Below are positions 1 to 13,000 of a stretch of 64,000 bases of DNA, one piece after another. The stretch is from Scylla paramamosain (lineage: Eukaryota; Arthropoda; Malacostraca; Decapoda; Portunidae). Position 1 is the first letter of the stretch; every line of letters starts with the position of its first letter. The DNA is taken from positions 14,029,115 to 14,093,114 of the forward strand of contig NC_087180.1 in assembly GCF_035594125.1 (NCBI RefSeq), written 5' to 3'. The notes beneath the pieces are model-generated. The model was not told the origin of the DNA and did no database searches. It saw only the letters and a program-made list of their open reading frames with translations. The position numbers and the translations under genes were made by a program.

Positions 1-5
1 GTAAT

Positions 6-52
<47 letters not shown>

Positions 53-72
53 TTACCACCTCCACCACCACC
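1..72. repeat. (ACC/ACT)n trinucleotide array
   Basis: ACC units at both ends frame about a dozen ACT units. It is a simple array cut by the window edge, so its full length is unknown. Confidence 0.9.
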
Positions 73-540
73 GCTATCACTGAGGACAACGCTCCCAGCA
101 GCCAACACCCACACACACATAACCCAAATGAAGACAGGGCGCGTGGCAGCCAGAAGACATACGTATTTTCCAGGAATTCTTGAGACAGTATGAAAGAATG
201 CGACGCTGCTCATGCATAAAATAACCCGATAATTTTTCCTGTTCCCAGACACACGTGGAAAGACGGAGGGAGGAACAGCGCACGCCACTGCCTCAGACTG
301 ACAAACAACGCCAGTGATTTACCTAAATGTGCCTTTGTCCCGCGCGCGCCACATACACAGCAGAGAAATGTCGTGAGGCCTCAAAACAGTGCCAAAGGGA
401 GATGGTGCCAGGTTACATATACAGGGTGAAAAAAAGGGAAAAAAAAAAAGTAGAGGATTCCTGTTGCAAAGCTTATGGTGCGGCCTTTCCAACGGGGCTT
501 GAGCTAATCTACTTTTTGTCCCACCTATAGCCGAGCATAG
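73..540. other. Unique sequence, no gene seen
   Basis: Mixed-composition sequence between an ACT array and a polypurine block. Open frames here are short and unlike any family I know. A short alternating CG run lies near 340. Confidence 0.5.
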
Positions 541-1195
541 AGGGACACAGAGGAGGGGGAATGGAAGGAACGAGAAGCGGGAGGAGGGAGGGAAGGGAAA
601 TGACAGGAATGGAGGAAAATGAAGATAAAGGAAGGGATGGGAAGGGAATGAAAGCGACGAAAAGGGACAGTGAGCGAAATTATATGAGTGGGTGGGATAA
701 AAAATGAAATGGAAGAGAATCGAATGAATTGATAGGGAAATAAAGAAAAAAATAGACGAATAAATGAAAGTGATTAATAGAAAAGGAAAAAAAAGGAGAC
801 GAATAGAATGGAAAGGAAAGGAAAAGTAGAAACTAGTGCTGGATGAAGAGATGGAAGAGAGGGAAGGAAGGAGGGAGAGGGGACGACAGATGGGGTGAGG
901 GGAGACTAGAATTGTGGGCAGGGGTGCAGGCAAAGCAGGCGTGACGGAAAGACAGGGATGTGTGGGTGAAAAGTCAGGTTGAACCCCAAAAAAAGTATAT
1001 AAAAAAAAGGAAAGAAAAAAGGAAAGAAAAAAGTAAAGAAAAAAAGTAAAAATAAAGAAAAAGGAGAGAGAAAATATATCGAACAAGATCCACACATTAC
1101 ATTTTAAGGAAAGAAAAAAAAAGTAAATATAGAATTACGTGAAAAAAATAAATAAATAAAAATCATACAGAAAAAGAACCACAAATAAGAAACAC
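541..1195 (+). repeat. Polypurine block (GGAA/GAAA-rich)
   Basis: About 650 bp in which the plus strand is overwhelmingly A and G, in irregular GGAAGG and GAAAA words, grading into A-rich sequence after 1000. Its complement gives a Phe/Ser/Leu-rich open frame of about 258 codons, which I read as an artefact of composition. Tracts like this can form intramolecular triplexes, which is general knowledge and not shown here. Confidence 0.8.
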
Positions 1196-1470
1196 ATTAT
1201 TATACACACAAAACAAAACACTAACACAGACAACACATCTTGTCACCACAACACACGGAGAATTAACATAATGACATAACAATCAGCTCCCAAACACCAA
1301 AATAAACACTCAAATAAACAAACACCCAAACACCCACTTTCACCAAACATCAACACCCAAATGTCAAACTACATTATAACACTTTTTTACCAACAAGTTT
1401 CCATATAAATACCAAACTCCACCTAATTACCCCTAAACCACCATCACCATTATACCAAAACCTACATAGA
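1196..1470 (+). other. G-poor, A/C-rich single-strand-biased segment
   Basis: For about 270 bp the plus strand has very few G residues and is built from A, C and some T, with CAAACA and CACCCA words but no strict period. It adjoins the polypurine block, so base bias switches from A+G to A+C at about 1195. Confidence 0.7.
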
Positions 1471-1485
1471 GTGACTGCACAAAGC

Positions 1486-1574
1486 CTTTCATAATGCCCC
1501 GGACAGGTTATTAATGTTCGTAATGCTCTGCGATAATAGATTCGTTCATAATGCTCGGCGACAGGTTATGAATG
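1486..1574 (+). repeat. Three-copy minisatellite, unit about 29 bp
   Basis: The unit starts with TTCATAATGC or TTCGTAATGC and recurs at 1488, 1517 and 1545, followed each time by a version of CGGCGACAGGTTAT. Copies 1 and 3 are the most alike. Confidence 0.7.
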
Positions 1575-1775
1575 GCCTTGTATTCCCTCATTAATTACTT
1601 GGCGGAAAATAGAACAGTTAGCCTTCAAAGGACGAGGCGTTCAGAGGTCAAAAAGGTGAAGGGGACGTCTCGGGGGTCACGACTTTTGGGAGGAGGAGAA
1701 GAGAGCAGAGGAGAGAGAGTTCGCTGGTGACTCAGATGCTAAAAATAAGAAAGAAAAGAGCTTAAAGGGAATCAA

Positions 1776-1780
<5 letters not shown>

Positions 1781-1848
<68 letters not shown>
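1781..1848 (+). repeat. (GA)n microsatellite
   Basis: Pure GA array of 68 bp. Confidence 0.98.
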
Positions 1849-1854
<6 letters not shown>

Positions 1855-1976
1855 GCATCATCACCGCCATAATACACTTCATCATAACAGACAGTGAAGA
1901 TGCTTTTCATCACTCGTTTTTCCCGCCACTTCTTTTGTCATATTTCCTTGACGTGGCTGCTTATTGTTATGGTTAT

Positions 1977-1981
1977 TCTCT

Positions 1982-2051
<70 letters not shown>

Positions 2052-2174
2052 AACTTGTTGTGGTTTGCAGAACCACACATATGACTGATGGTGATTCTCC
2101 GACGTTACCTCTTTGTGTCTGTGATGGATGGCTCTCTCTCTCTCTCTCTCTCTCTCTCGCTCTCTCTGCTCTCT

Positions 2175-2239
<65 letters not shown>
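1977..2239 (+). repeat. Two (CT)n arrays, 1977-2049 and 2132-2239
   Basis: Interrupted CT arrays separated by 82 bp of unique sequence. The interruptions (CC, TAT, GCT, CTTC) suggest older arrays than the pure ones elsewhere. With the GA array ending at 1848 they form opposed complementary tracts. Confidence 0.97.
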
Positions 2240-2241
<2 letters not shown>

Positions 2242-2289
2242 TTTTCTGTTTTCTTAATCCTTAATAAACTTCTAGTCATGATCTTATTC

Positions 2290-2395
2290 AACTATCCATC
2301 TATTTATGTATTTATCTATCTGTCTGTCTATTTATTTATCCGTCTATCTGTCTATCGTTCCACTTACTTTTCTATCCATCTACTTATCTTTTGAC
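2290..2395 (+). repeat. (TATC/TGTC/TTTA)n tetranucleotide array
   Basis: Degenerate tetranucleotide run of TATC, TGTC and TTTATC words. Confidence 0.9.
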
Positions 2396-3340
<945 letters not shown>

Positions 3341-3413
3341 CTTTATCTGAGCTTTTGGTAAGTAGGTTCTTGAGTTTACCTTCAGATCCCGAGGAAGAAA
3401 GAAAGAATATCTG

Positions 3414-3431
3414 CACACACACACACACACA

Positions 3432-3511
<80 letters not shown>
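3414..3511 (+). repeat. Compound (AC)n(CT)n microsatellite
   Basis: About 20 bp of AC runs directly into about 78 bp of CT. Confidence 0.97.
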
Positions 3512-3512
<1 letters not shown>

Positions 3513-4312
3513 AGGGGGCCGCCGATCAGTAAAATTCCGTGGGCGGCGGTATTTCTGTTCTCAATGTGTAATACGGTTGGGGAATTCGGCTTGAGACCAA
3601 ATACTGGACTGGACCCGCTCCTGAGAATGGTATTTGAGGTCCCTAAGCATGTTTCATTCTAGGCTCTAAAAGAAAAAAGGAAAAAATAGTGAAAGGAAAT
3701 GTACGTAAAAGAAAGAACAAAAGATTATTAAGTTTTCGTTTAATTTGGTGTTTTCTTTGGGGGAATACTGTTAATATTTTTTTATTTATTGTTGGTCATG
3801 TAAGTAAAGTGAGTTTTCAGCATATCTATTTTTTTCTTTTGTTTTTCTTTATCCTTTCGGTTTTACTTGATATGTAATTACTCTTGCTTTACTCTCCTCT
3901 AACGTTTCATTTTATTATTTCATGTATTAGTAGCAAGGTCTTCATTTCTTCTTGGTTATTTTTATGTTTTTCTTACGTTTTCTGAGTTTTATCTTTACTA
4001 AATGTCACGTTTCCTTGTCAGTTTGCATTTCCTACTATAATTTCCCTACGAATTTTTATCTAATGTTTCCTGTTGACAAATTTTCCTCCTTTCTACCTGT
4101 AAAATCCATTTCTCGCTCATGATTTCCTCTACATTTTTATCTTCTACCTTTTCGTCATAATTCTCCCCCTTGTACTCTTACTCCTCCATATTTTAGCTTC
4201 TTCAGATGAAAGATTGGACGGTATTGCAAAGAAAATATTCGAAAGTCTAGACATTAACTTCCTTCATTTATATTTTTCTTCTCAATTTAAGCTTCCACCC
4301 TTTTGACATTAT

Positions 4313-4314
<2 letters not shown>
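3512..4314. other. T-rich unique sequence, no gene seen
   Basis: Starts with a small GC-rich patch (3512-3660) and continues T-rich. Frames are short and low-complexity. I see no splice-bounded exon. Confidence 0.5.
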
Positions 4315-5020
<706 letters not shown>

Positions 5021-5465
5021 CAGACTAAGATGCTGGGTTTTCTAAATTTCTGTTCGCTATTTCTCTTGTGGCCAGTTATTGTCGGAGAGGGAGACCAACT
5101 TTTCTCTATTCTCAGCCATATGTTCGCTCCCACTCCGCTCTTTCAACCCCCACCCTATCCCTTGACTCTCCCTTTCTCTCTCTCTCTCTCTCTCTCTCTG
5201 TCTGTCTCTCTACTCCTCTACATTTCTTTGCCCATTCACACACCTTCTGTCTATCCAATGATAACTTTTCTAACCTCCAGCGTCCGTACAAATTAAGACA
5301 CAATAGGTGATCAGTCGTACCATCGTCTTTCAACACCTAATAAAGAGGAGGCGTGAAGGGCGCGGTGTGTTAGCCAGCCTTTCATTCTGCTGTAAGGAGG
5401 TTAGGGAGGAGAAACCAGAGGGAGAACCAGAACGTCTTTACATTCACTTGTCGCTGGCTTTTGTT
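5021..5465. other. Unique sequence with short (CT)n
   Basis: Mixed sequence with a CT array at about 5174-5199. No gene recognised. Confidence 0.5.
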
Positions 5466-5586
5466 ATGCTTCTATTGCTCTCTTGGCTCGCTGGGGAACA
5501 AAAAGTGACGGTCGAGGCAAGGCAGCAACCCCTTCCGCTCCCTCCTGGCTCCCTCCTTCCCTGTGTGTTGTGTGACTCGGGTGCTT
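5466..5586 (+). CDS. Very weak candidate exon with signal-peptide-like start
   Basis: A frame from the ATG at 5466 begins with a short hydrophobic stretch (MLLLLSWLAG), passes a Pro/Leu-rich segment, and reaches Cys residues in the pattern C-x2-C just before GTGAGT, a consensus donor, at 5587. Read without splicing, the frame runs into the CT array and becomes Ser-Leu repeats. I recognise no family. A hydrophobic start plus a donor can arise by chance in this T/C-rich DNA, so this is only a lead. Confidence 0.1.
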
Positions 5587-5602
5587 GTGAGTGTCGGGCT
5601 TG

Positions 5603-5604
<2 letters not shown>

Positions 5605-5675
<71 letters not shown>
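5605..5675 (+). repeat. (CT)n microsatellite
   Basis: Pure CT array of about 71 bp. Confidence 0.98.
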
Positions 5676-5678
<3 letters not shown>

Positions 5679-5739
5679 CTGCTTGTTGTCTCCTACCAAA
5701 AAGTGTCTATCCTCCTGATGGATGGATTTCAAACTTTCT

Positions 5740-5894
5740 CCTCCTCCTCCTGTTCCTCTCTCCTCCTCCTCCTAATCTTCTTTTTTCAGCTTTTTCAACT
5801 CCTCCTCCTTCAGGTTCTAGCCTTGCTCTGGTTCTTCGTCTTGGTCCTCCTCCTCCTCCTCCTCCTCCTCCTCCTCCTCCTCCTCCTCCTCCTC
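5740..5894 (+). repeat. (CTC)n trinucleotide tract
   Basis: Irregular CTC/CTT from 5740, then pure (CTC)n at 5845-5894. Frames give poly-Leu, or poly-Gly on the other strand. Confidence 0.95.
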
Positions 5895-6127
5895 GTACCT
5901 CGCCTCGTTCCATTTTTATCTTTCTTTCATTATTGCCTCCACACTTCGTTACCAGTAAGTCAAGAATCCTGGTAAGAAAGGAGCAACACTCGCCACTCTC
6001 CCGGACGTCGATAGAACGCTCCCCCGCCGCAGTCCAACACAGACCAACGATGCTATTCGCTACAAAACCCGTGGCGTATAAACTCGTACATAGCAGAATG
6101 GCCTCATTTCGTTTTCTTTTTTTCCAG

Positions 6128-6268
6128 TTTACCCACGACCACTACCAGCATTACCACTGGCATTACCACTATTACCACTATTACCACTACCACTAAACCC
6201 AAGCCAGGTAAAGCACTTGGACATTACTACCACCACCACCACCACTGCCACTACCAACGCCACCACCA
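6128..6268 (+). repeat. (TACCAC)n/(ACC)n array
   Basis: ATTACCACT units, then ACC units, interrupted by a short unique segment at 6196-6222. Confidence 0.85.
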
Positions 6269-6847
6269 CAGCGGGCTCAGCGAGGGACAAAGGCCGTGTC
6301 GTTTAAGGGCGCATGGGAGGATGATGTGTGGCGGGGCTCATGATCTTCTGTGACCTGCAAGCGAGTCTCCCTCAGCCATTATCACGCTTTCCCTCATTAA
6401 AACAGTCTTCTCTTTCTCTCTTTTTTTTTTTTTGGCTTTTATTCTCGTTTATTCTCTGTCTCTCTCCCTCTCTTCCATTCTCTGTCTCTCAGTACGTATA
6501 TATCCTTATTTCATTCTGTATTATTCCGTTTCATTCACGTATTATTATTATTCCGTATTATTTTCCCTCTTGGACTGTTTTCTCTCCTCTATTTATGTGC
6601 TGTTTCTATTTATATACTTGTGTTTTTATTTCATCTTTTTTTTTCTGTCTTTCTGCTTTCCCCCTGCTCCTGTTTTCCCTCACGTACACGCTTTGTTCCT
6701 CTTTTCTTCAGTTTCCTCTTTGTAGTTTTCGTAATTATCGTCACGTTCCCAGGAAGTCACGTTCATCCTTTCATTGCTTTTTTTTTTTTTTTTTTCTTGT
6801 TGTAGTTGTTGAGTTTCTCCGCATCTTAATTATTCCACGCTTGCCAG

Positions 6848-6848
<1 letters not shown>
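6269..6848. other. T-rich low-complexity sequence
   Basis: T/C-rich with poly-T runs near 6420 and 6780. The 215-codon open frame across it is Phe/Ser-rich and ends in a (CA)n array. No gene supported. Confidence 0.6.
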
Positions 6849-6881
<33 letters not shown>

Positions 6882-6956
6882 CGGTCAGTCAACTTCGTTA
6901 TCAATTCTACAATTCCTCGGTCATTTAATTCTCCAGTCAGTCAGTCAGTCAGTCAG
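6849..6956 (+). repeat. (AC)n and (CAGT)n arrays
   Basis: AC at 6849-6879 and about six CAGT units at 6934-6956. Confidence 0.95.
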
Positions 6957-7219
6957 GTGGGCGGCTAGGCAGTGAGGCAGGCAGGTAGGCAAGAACTCAG
7001 AAAGGTAGGCAGACGAACAGACAAAGACAGACAGACTGGCAGATAGACTGACAGATAGGCTTAGAGGCAGACAGACAGACAAACAAAGACAGACAGACAG
7101 GAAGGCATATAGATAGCCAGACAGATAGACAGACAGACAAACATACCGACAGACATACAGACAGGTTGACAGATATAGACAAACAGAGAGACAGACAGAA
7201 AGACAGGCAGACAGACGCG

Positions 7220-7295
<76 letters not shown>

Positions 7296-7403
7296 CAGAC
7301 AGACGGATAGACAAACATACAGACACACAAGCACACCGACATACATACATACATACATACCTATATACATACATACAGATAGACAGACAGACAGACAGAC
7401 AGA
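6957..7403 (+). repeat. Long compound (CAGA/GGCA)n-(CG)n-(AC)n-(CATA)n array
   Basis: About 450 bp of tetranucleotides: GGCA at the start, CAGA at 6995-7215 and again at 7379-7403, CATA at about 7330-7360. In the middle, (CG)6 at 7216-7228 joins (AC)33 at 7228-7293. It is open on both strands and gives repetitive Cys/Val/Leu or Asp/Arg/Gln frames, which I do not regard as genes. Confidence 0.95.
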
Positions 7404-7510
7404 GAGACAGCAGGTTCAGGGCTTCACCAGAGTTCTAACAAACTATCACAATTTATCATGAGTTGTGCCAATCACTTTAATCGGCAGAGTGATGACAACC
7501 TGATTATCTC

Positions 7511-7513
<3 letters not shown>

Positions 7514-7596
<83 letters not shown>
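7514..7596 (+). repeat. (CT)n microsatellite
   Basis: CT array of about 83 bp, with related TC words from 7508. Confidence 0.98.
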
Positions 7597-7598
<2 letters not shown>

Positions 7599-8025
7599 TT
7601 ATATGTCCTTTAAATCTTAATTCCTCTATTTTTTCTTTGTTTGTTAATTTCTCTTTTTGTTTTATCTTTATCAATGTCTCTTGTCTTATTTTCCTATCCT
7701 TCAAACTTTGTCTATTTGTTTGTTCTCTTTCCTTCTTTGTTCTCATATTCCATCTATATGTTTCTTTACTATCTATTTTAGTGTATCTTCTGTTTTCCTC
7801 ATTATCTTTCTTTTTCTAGTCTTTATTGTCCTCTTATCTCTTCACCTCTCCATCTCTAGCTACTTTTCCCTCCAATTTTTCTATTATCTCTCTTTTAACC
7901 TGTTTCAGCTATTTCTCTCTCCATGTTTCCTTCCTCGCTCATTTCTCTCCCCATTTATCCTTCCTCTCTTATTTCTCTCTTCATATGTTCCTTCTCTCAC
8001 ATTCTCTTTCCCTCCATTTATCCCT
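7597..8025 (+). other. Polypyrimidine-rich sequence
   Basis: T/C-rich, with TTTCTC and TCTTT words. Its later part resembles the following tandem array (CATTTCTCTC phrases), so it may be its decayed edge. Confidence 0.7.
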
Positions 8026-8600
8026 CCTCTCTCATTTCCCCTCCCATATATTCTCCTCTCTCTCTCTCTCTCTTACTCCTTGTCTTGAATGCCTTTATTC
8101 TTTACTTCTTCAGGAATTAAAGTGTTCTGTTCCTCCACCTCCCCATTCCTCCCCCCACTCCACCTCTCCACTATTAATCCCTCCTTTCTCATTTCTCTCC
8201 CCATATATTCCCCCCTTCCTTCTTTATTCCTTGTCTTAAATGCCTTTATTTCCCTCCTTACTTCTCTCCCTCCCACTTCACTCCATCTCCCTACTCCACC
8301 TTTCTCTCCACCTCTCTCATTTCTCTCGCTGTTATTTCTCTCTTTTTTTCCTTATTCCTTGTCTTAAATGCTTTTATTCCCTTCCTTACTTCTTCAGGCA
8401 TTAGTTTTGCTCTCTCCTTTCCACTCAGCTCCACCTCTCCACCTCTATCCACCTCTGTCATTTCTCTTCCCATTACTCCTCTTTTCTCCCTTATTCCTTG
8501 TTTTAAAATTGTCTTTTATTCCCCTCCTTCACGCATAAGTCTTATTCTCTTCCACTCCACTCCACCTCTCTCTCATCCACCTCTCCTCTCTACGTGTCCG
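8026..8600 (+). repeat. Four-copy tandem repeat, unit about 130-150 bp
   Basis: The phrase CCTTGTCTTRAATGCCTTTATTC recurs with its core TGTCTT/TGTTTT at 8081, 8232, 8360 and 8499. It is followed by CTTACTTCTTCAGGCATTA-type text and preceded by CATTTCTCTCCCCAT-type text. Periods are 151, 128 and 139 bp. All copies are pyrimidine-rich and diverged. Confidence 0.8.
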
Positions 8601-8765
8601 CCATGCCCAGACAGAGCATTGTGGTAGCAGTCGCCCGTCTTACTAACAACAGCTATCAAACCAGACGTCCAACAGCGTCTAACTGCCTTCGTAACGACCA
8701 ATTAGATTACAGTATTACCCCCAAAAGCACTTCGGGGACCTCATAATTGGCTGTTGGCTTGGTGA

Positions 8766-8965
8766 TTCAGGGGTGAGCTGGGATGAGGCAGGGGTGAGTT
8801 AAGGGTGAGAAAGGATAAGACAGAAGTGAGATAGGGTGAGAAGGGGGTGAGACAAGAGCGAAAAGGGAATGAAGTAGGATGGTAGGGACAGTTTTAAGGG
8901 GTGAGTCAGGGGTGAGGTCAGGAATAAGACAGGGGTGAATCAAGGGTGAAATCAGGGATGAGACA
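8766..8965 (+). repeat. Short-unit minisatellite (GGGTGAGANAGG)n
   Basis: About 200 bp of imperfect 10-14 bp units built on GGGTGAG(A/T)CAGG, including AGGGGTGAGCTGGG and CAGGAATAAGACAGG variants. Confidence 0.8.
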
Positions 8966-9359
8966 GGAATGTTCAACGAGTAAGAGAGAGAACACCATAC
9001 CTTCCAAGAATTAAAGACTTACATTCCCATAAAAAGAAATGCCATACAATCTTTCTATACTCCATGATCTTTATTGCTTCCTGCCACCTAATGAAGGGAG
9101 CCTCAGATCGGGAGAAGCCTTCGCCTTTACTATCCTTTGTGCTTAGATAAGATAGAATAGCTTGTCACTATCACTTATAATTATCTACCGGTGCTGGTTC
9201 TTCTGTTTCGAGTGTGAGGGAGTGGATTAAGAGAGGAGTGGTGGGGAGAGGAGGAAGCGAGGTGTGGTGAGTGTGTGAGAGAGGGAAGGTGAGAGGAGTG
9301 AGAGAAGAGGGAGTGGGTGGAGTCACGTAATGTTCCTCAGGGGGATGTGAGAACGAGGT
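8966..9359. other. Unique sequence, GAG-rich at the end
   Basis: No gene recognised. 9210-9359 is G/A-rich and leads into a GA array. Confidence 0.5.
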
Positions 9360-9368
9360 CGAGAGAGA

Positions 9369-9457
<89 letters not shown>
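9360..9457 (+). repeat. (GA)n microsatellite
   Basis: GA array with a single CA interruption at 9381. Confidence 0.98.
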
Positions 9458-9460
<3 letters not shown>

Positions 9461-10440
9461 ATCAGAGAGAGAATCAGAGAGAGAAAGGGAATTCATTATG
9501 GTTCTTTGTTGACTGTGTAATGTGGAGCGAGGTGAGGCAAGGGAGGAGAATAGGATATGGAGGAGGAGATGGAGGTTACAGTTATAGAGGAGACAGAGGA
9601 GGAGGACAGAGTAGAGTATAAGAAGACCTGAGAAGAACTAAGAAGAACCTTTATTGCTGTGGGCTACACGCTGGTACGGTCGTTAGTAGAAGGAAGCTGA
9701 CAAAAAAAAAAAAAAGACACCTCCTAATGATCGCTTCTTCTCCCTTACTTGCAGTCAAAAAGCATTAATATTTATACTAGGGATCAGAGGATAGCTAATG
9801 AGGGTGGAAGGAGACAAGGGAGAGAGTGAAGGAGAAGGGGAAGAAATCATAAAAAGAGTGTGCTGGTATGAAGGGTGAGTGCTGGAAGAGGAGGACGAGT
9901 AGGAGGAGGAGGAGGAAGGGAAATAGCAAGGGTCTCTGTGATAGGGGTCATTAGGGCCTTTGTCTTGAGTCCTGCCCCCCTCTCAGTCTCCACCCGATGT
10001 CTTCCTCAAATCCTCATCACTTATTACAGGAAGACAAACACGTGGTGGAGTTCACAAGATTTGCACAGGAGCAATTTGAGAGTTCACAAAATATTTAGGG
10101 TAGCAATTTGAGAGAGGGGGAAAAAAATAAATAAAAAAAAAAAAGATAGAAAAATAAAATGTACACAACCTGATTATACAAAAAAAAAGTCATACATACA
10201 AAACGGTAAAAAAAATACATATATACATGACAAATACAGAATACATAAACACATAAGAACGAATAATAACGTTAACAGAGAAATATATAGTTATTTAATG
10301 ACCTCAAAAATGTCCTTTTTTTTTTTTTCGATTAATCTTTTCGTCTCTATTTTGATAAACGTTTCCCAGGGTTGTGTTTCTATTTACGTAAGAAAAATCT
10401 ACATGTTTCCTACAAAAGTCCATTGTCAAAATATAAAAGG
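9458..10440. other. Unique sequence, purine-rich then A-rich
   Basis: 9530-9640 and 9790-9930 are G/A-rich, and 10090-10300 is A-rich. An acceptor-like tract ending CTTGCAG lies at 9733-9753, but the sequence after it offers no convincing open exon. Confidence 0.5.
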
Positions 10441-11095
10441 GTGCGAGAAGAGGAGGAGGAGGAGGAGGAGAAGGAGGAGGAGGAAAGAACTAACAAAAAA
10501 AAGGGAAAAAGAGAAAACGACGAGACAAAAGCAAAGATGAACGAAAGTAGAAGTGGAGAAAAAGAAAGAAGAAATGTCAGGAGAAAGCGAAGAGGAGAAA
10601 GAGATAAAGAGGTCATAATGAACGAAAAATGAAGGAAAGGAGACAGCAAGAGAACATGATGAAAAGAGAAGGAAGAAGAGGAAGAAACTAACAGAGAAAC
10701 AGGTGGATGGAGGAAACTGTGATATGAGTATAATGATGGAAAGACTGAGGGAAACGAATGAGGGAGAGGAAAAATAAAGGAAGATGAAGAAAAAGAGAAA
10801 AAAAGACCAAAAAGAAGGAAGGGAAGAAACAAGAAAAGAAAAAATAAAGAATGAAAAACGAAACAAATAAGAAAGGAGACAATGGAGGAAGGAAGGAGGG
10901 AAAGAAGGAAACGAGAAGATGAAGAAAGGAAGAAAGGAAGGAAAGGAGGAATAAAGAAAAGAAGTGAAAAAATAAAGAACCGAAGGAAAAAAGAAAGGAA
11001 AAGATGGAGAAAGAAAGGAGAAAAAGAAGGAAAAGAGAAGATAAGGGAAGAAAGAAAGAAAGAAGGAAGGAAGATACAAAGTTCTGTGAAGGAAG
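10441..11095 (+). repeat. Polypurine block (GAGGAG, GAAAGG)
   Basis: About 650 bp of nearly pure A+G on the plus strand, starting with (GAG)n at 10451-10485. The minus strand holds a 229-codon Phe/Ser/Leu-rich frame, which follows from the composition. Confidence 0.85.
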
Positions 11096-11161
11096 TTTAG
11101 TGAAGTTTGATTCAATTAATTTAGTTTATGTTTGGTTTTATTGTGTCATATATCCGGTATT

Positions 11162-11668
<507 letters not shown>

Positions 11669-11726
<58 letters not shown>
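11669..11726 (+). repeat. (GA)n microsatellite
   Basis: Pure array of 58 bp. Confidence 0.98.
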
Positions 11727-11729
<3 letters not shown>

Positions 11730-11799
11730 CAAAGTGATAAATAATTCAGAAACACACATCATTATATAAACAAAACATCTAACTTGCCTTTAGTATTGG

Positions 11800-12565
11800 C
11801 AATGGATCACAAACTTTATTCACACCCTACAACACTCATCCACTCAGTTATCCATCAAATAGGAATCCTTATCCATTTTTTTGGGTCTTCATCCATTTCC
11901 TTGCAACTGTAACTCCTTAAATTAGCGTTTCATCCATTCCTTTGTTACGTTTATCAGTCTTTTTAGTCTTTATCTAACATTTTTTCGAAGTATTACAAGT
12001 TTTATCCATTCATTTATCCATGCCTATTATCTTGTATTATTTTTTCTCCTTTAGTAATTTCCCAGCAACATTTATCCATTAATTACAAAGTTTCATTCTC
12101 CCTTTTGTAAATTTTCCGATTTTTAGTTATTATTTATTGGTTTATCCATATGTCACAGGCTTTATCTGTCCTTTTATCCATCCGCTGTAATATTTATCTA
12201 TTGGTATCCTTTAAAATACTTCTTTGTATCCTTTATCTATTCATGACAGTGTTTATTTATTCACTTGTAATTTCTGTCCAGTCCTTTTATTCACTATCCA
12301 TTTATTTATTCATCGACTGCAAGCTTTATTAATTTTCTATCCATCCATTGAAACCTGTCTTATTATTGTTATTATTACCCATTATCCATTTCCAAAGTTT
12401 AGCCATTAATTGCCATACTTCATCATACATTTCAAACTTCAATTTACTCCTTTAGTCTTTATCCAGTTCTTTATTCATGTATTGCAGCCATCATCCTTCC
12501 CTTACAACTTAATACGGACTTTTAATCTTTTTATTTAATCCTTTATCCATCCCCATTGCAACGTT
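11800..12565 (+). repeat. Degenerate minisatellite based on TTTATCCATTCATTGCAA
   Basis: The words TTTATCCAT, TTTATTCAT and CATTGCAA/TTGCAAC recur every 25-40 bp for about 750 bp, with substitutions and indels. It appears to be an old tandem array near the limit of recognition. Confidence 0.65.
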
Positions 12566-12703
12566 TTCTAGTTTTCTTTCTTTCTTTTTTTTTATTCCTT
12601 TAGTCATCCCTCGGAGCAATAACACCAAGCCTTCCAGACGCTCCCTCCCAGCCAGACTGTTGATGCTTCCAGGAATCTAGGAATCTCTCCCTCCTTTCCT
12701 CCC

Positions 12704-12706
<3 letters not shown>

Positions 12707-12755
<49 letters not shown>

Positions 12756-12800
12756 TCTGGTTTTATCCTACATTTAACGGTTTTTTTTTTTTTTTTTTTT
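12707..12800 (+). repeat. (CT)n array and poly-T
   Basis: CT at 12707-12752 and a T run of about 20 bp at 12781-12800. Confidence 0.95.
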
Positions 12801-13000
12801 GCTGCCTATCATTTTGTACGTGGTGAGTGTGATGGTGGTGGTGGTGAAGGTGGTGGCGGGGAGGGGGATATTACACAAATAAGCGTTACCCTTGCATATC
12901 AAAATAAAACCATCATCATAATGCATAAGATTGCACAAAAGGCCTCTACTGCACTCCGAGGCTGCTGAACTCATCCGATGCACTGTGATACCAATTCTAA

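Noticed and set aside
319..1095. 258-codon minus-strand frame
   Set aside because: Phe/Ser/Leu/Pro-rich translation of a polypurine strand, with no domain, motif or splice structure.
5707..5913. Gly-rich minus-strand frame of 68 codons
   Set aside because: The Gly run is the translation of the (CTC)n array; the rest is short and unassigned.
6945..7374. Cys/Val/Leu-rich minus-strand frames resembling a Cys-rich protein
   Set aside because: Produced by CAGA tetranucleotides and (AC)n. All frames stay open because stop codons cannot occur in these repeats.
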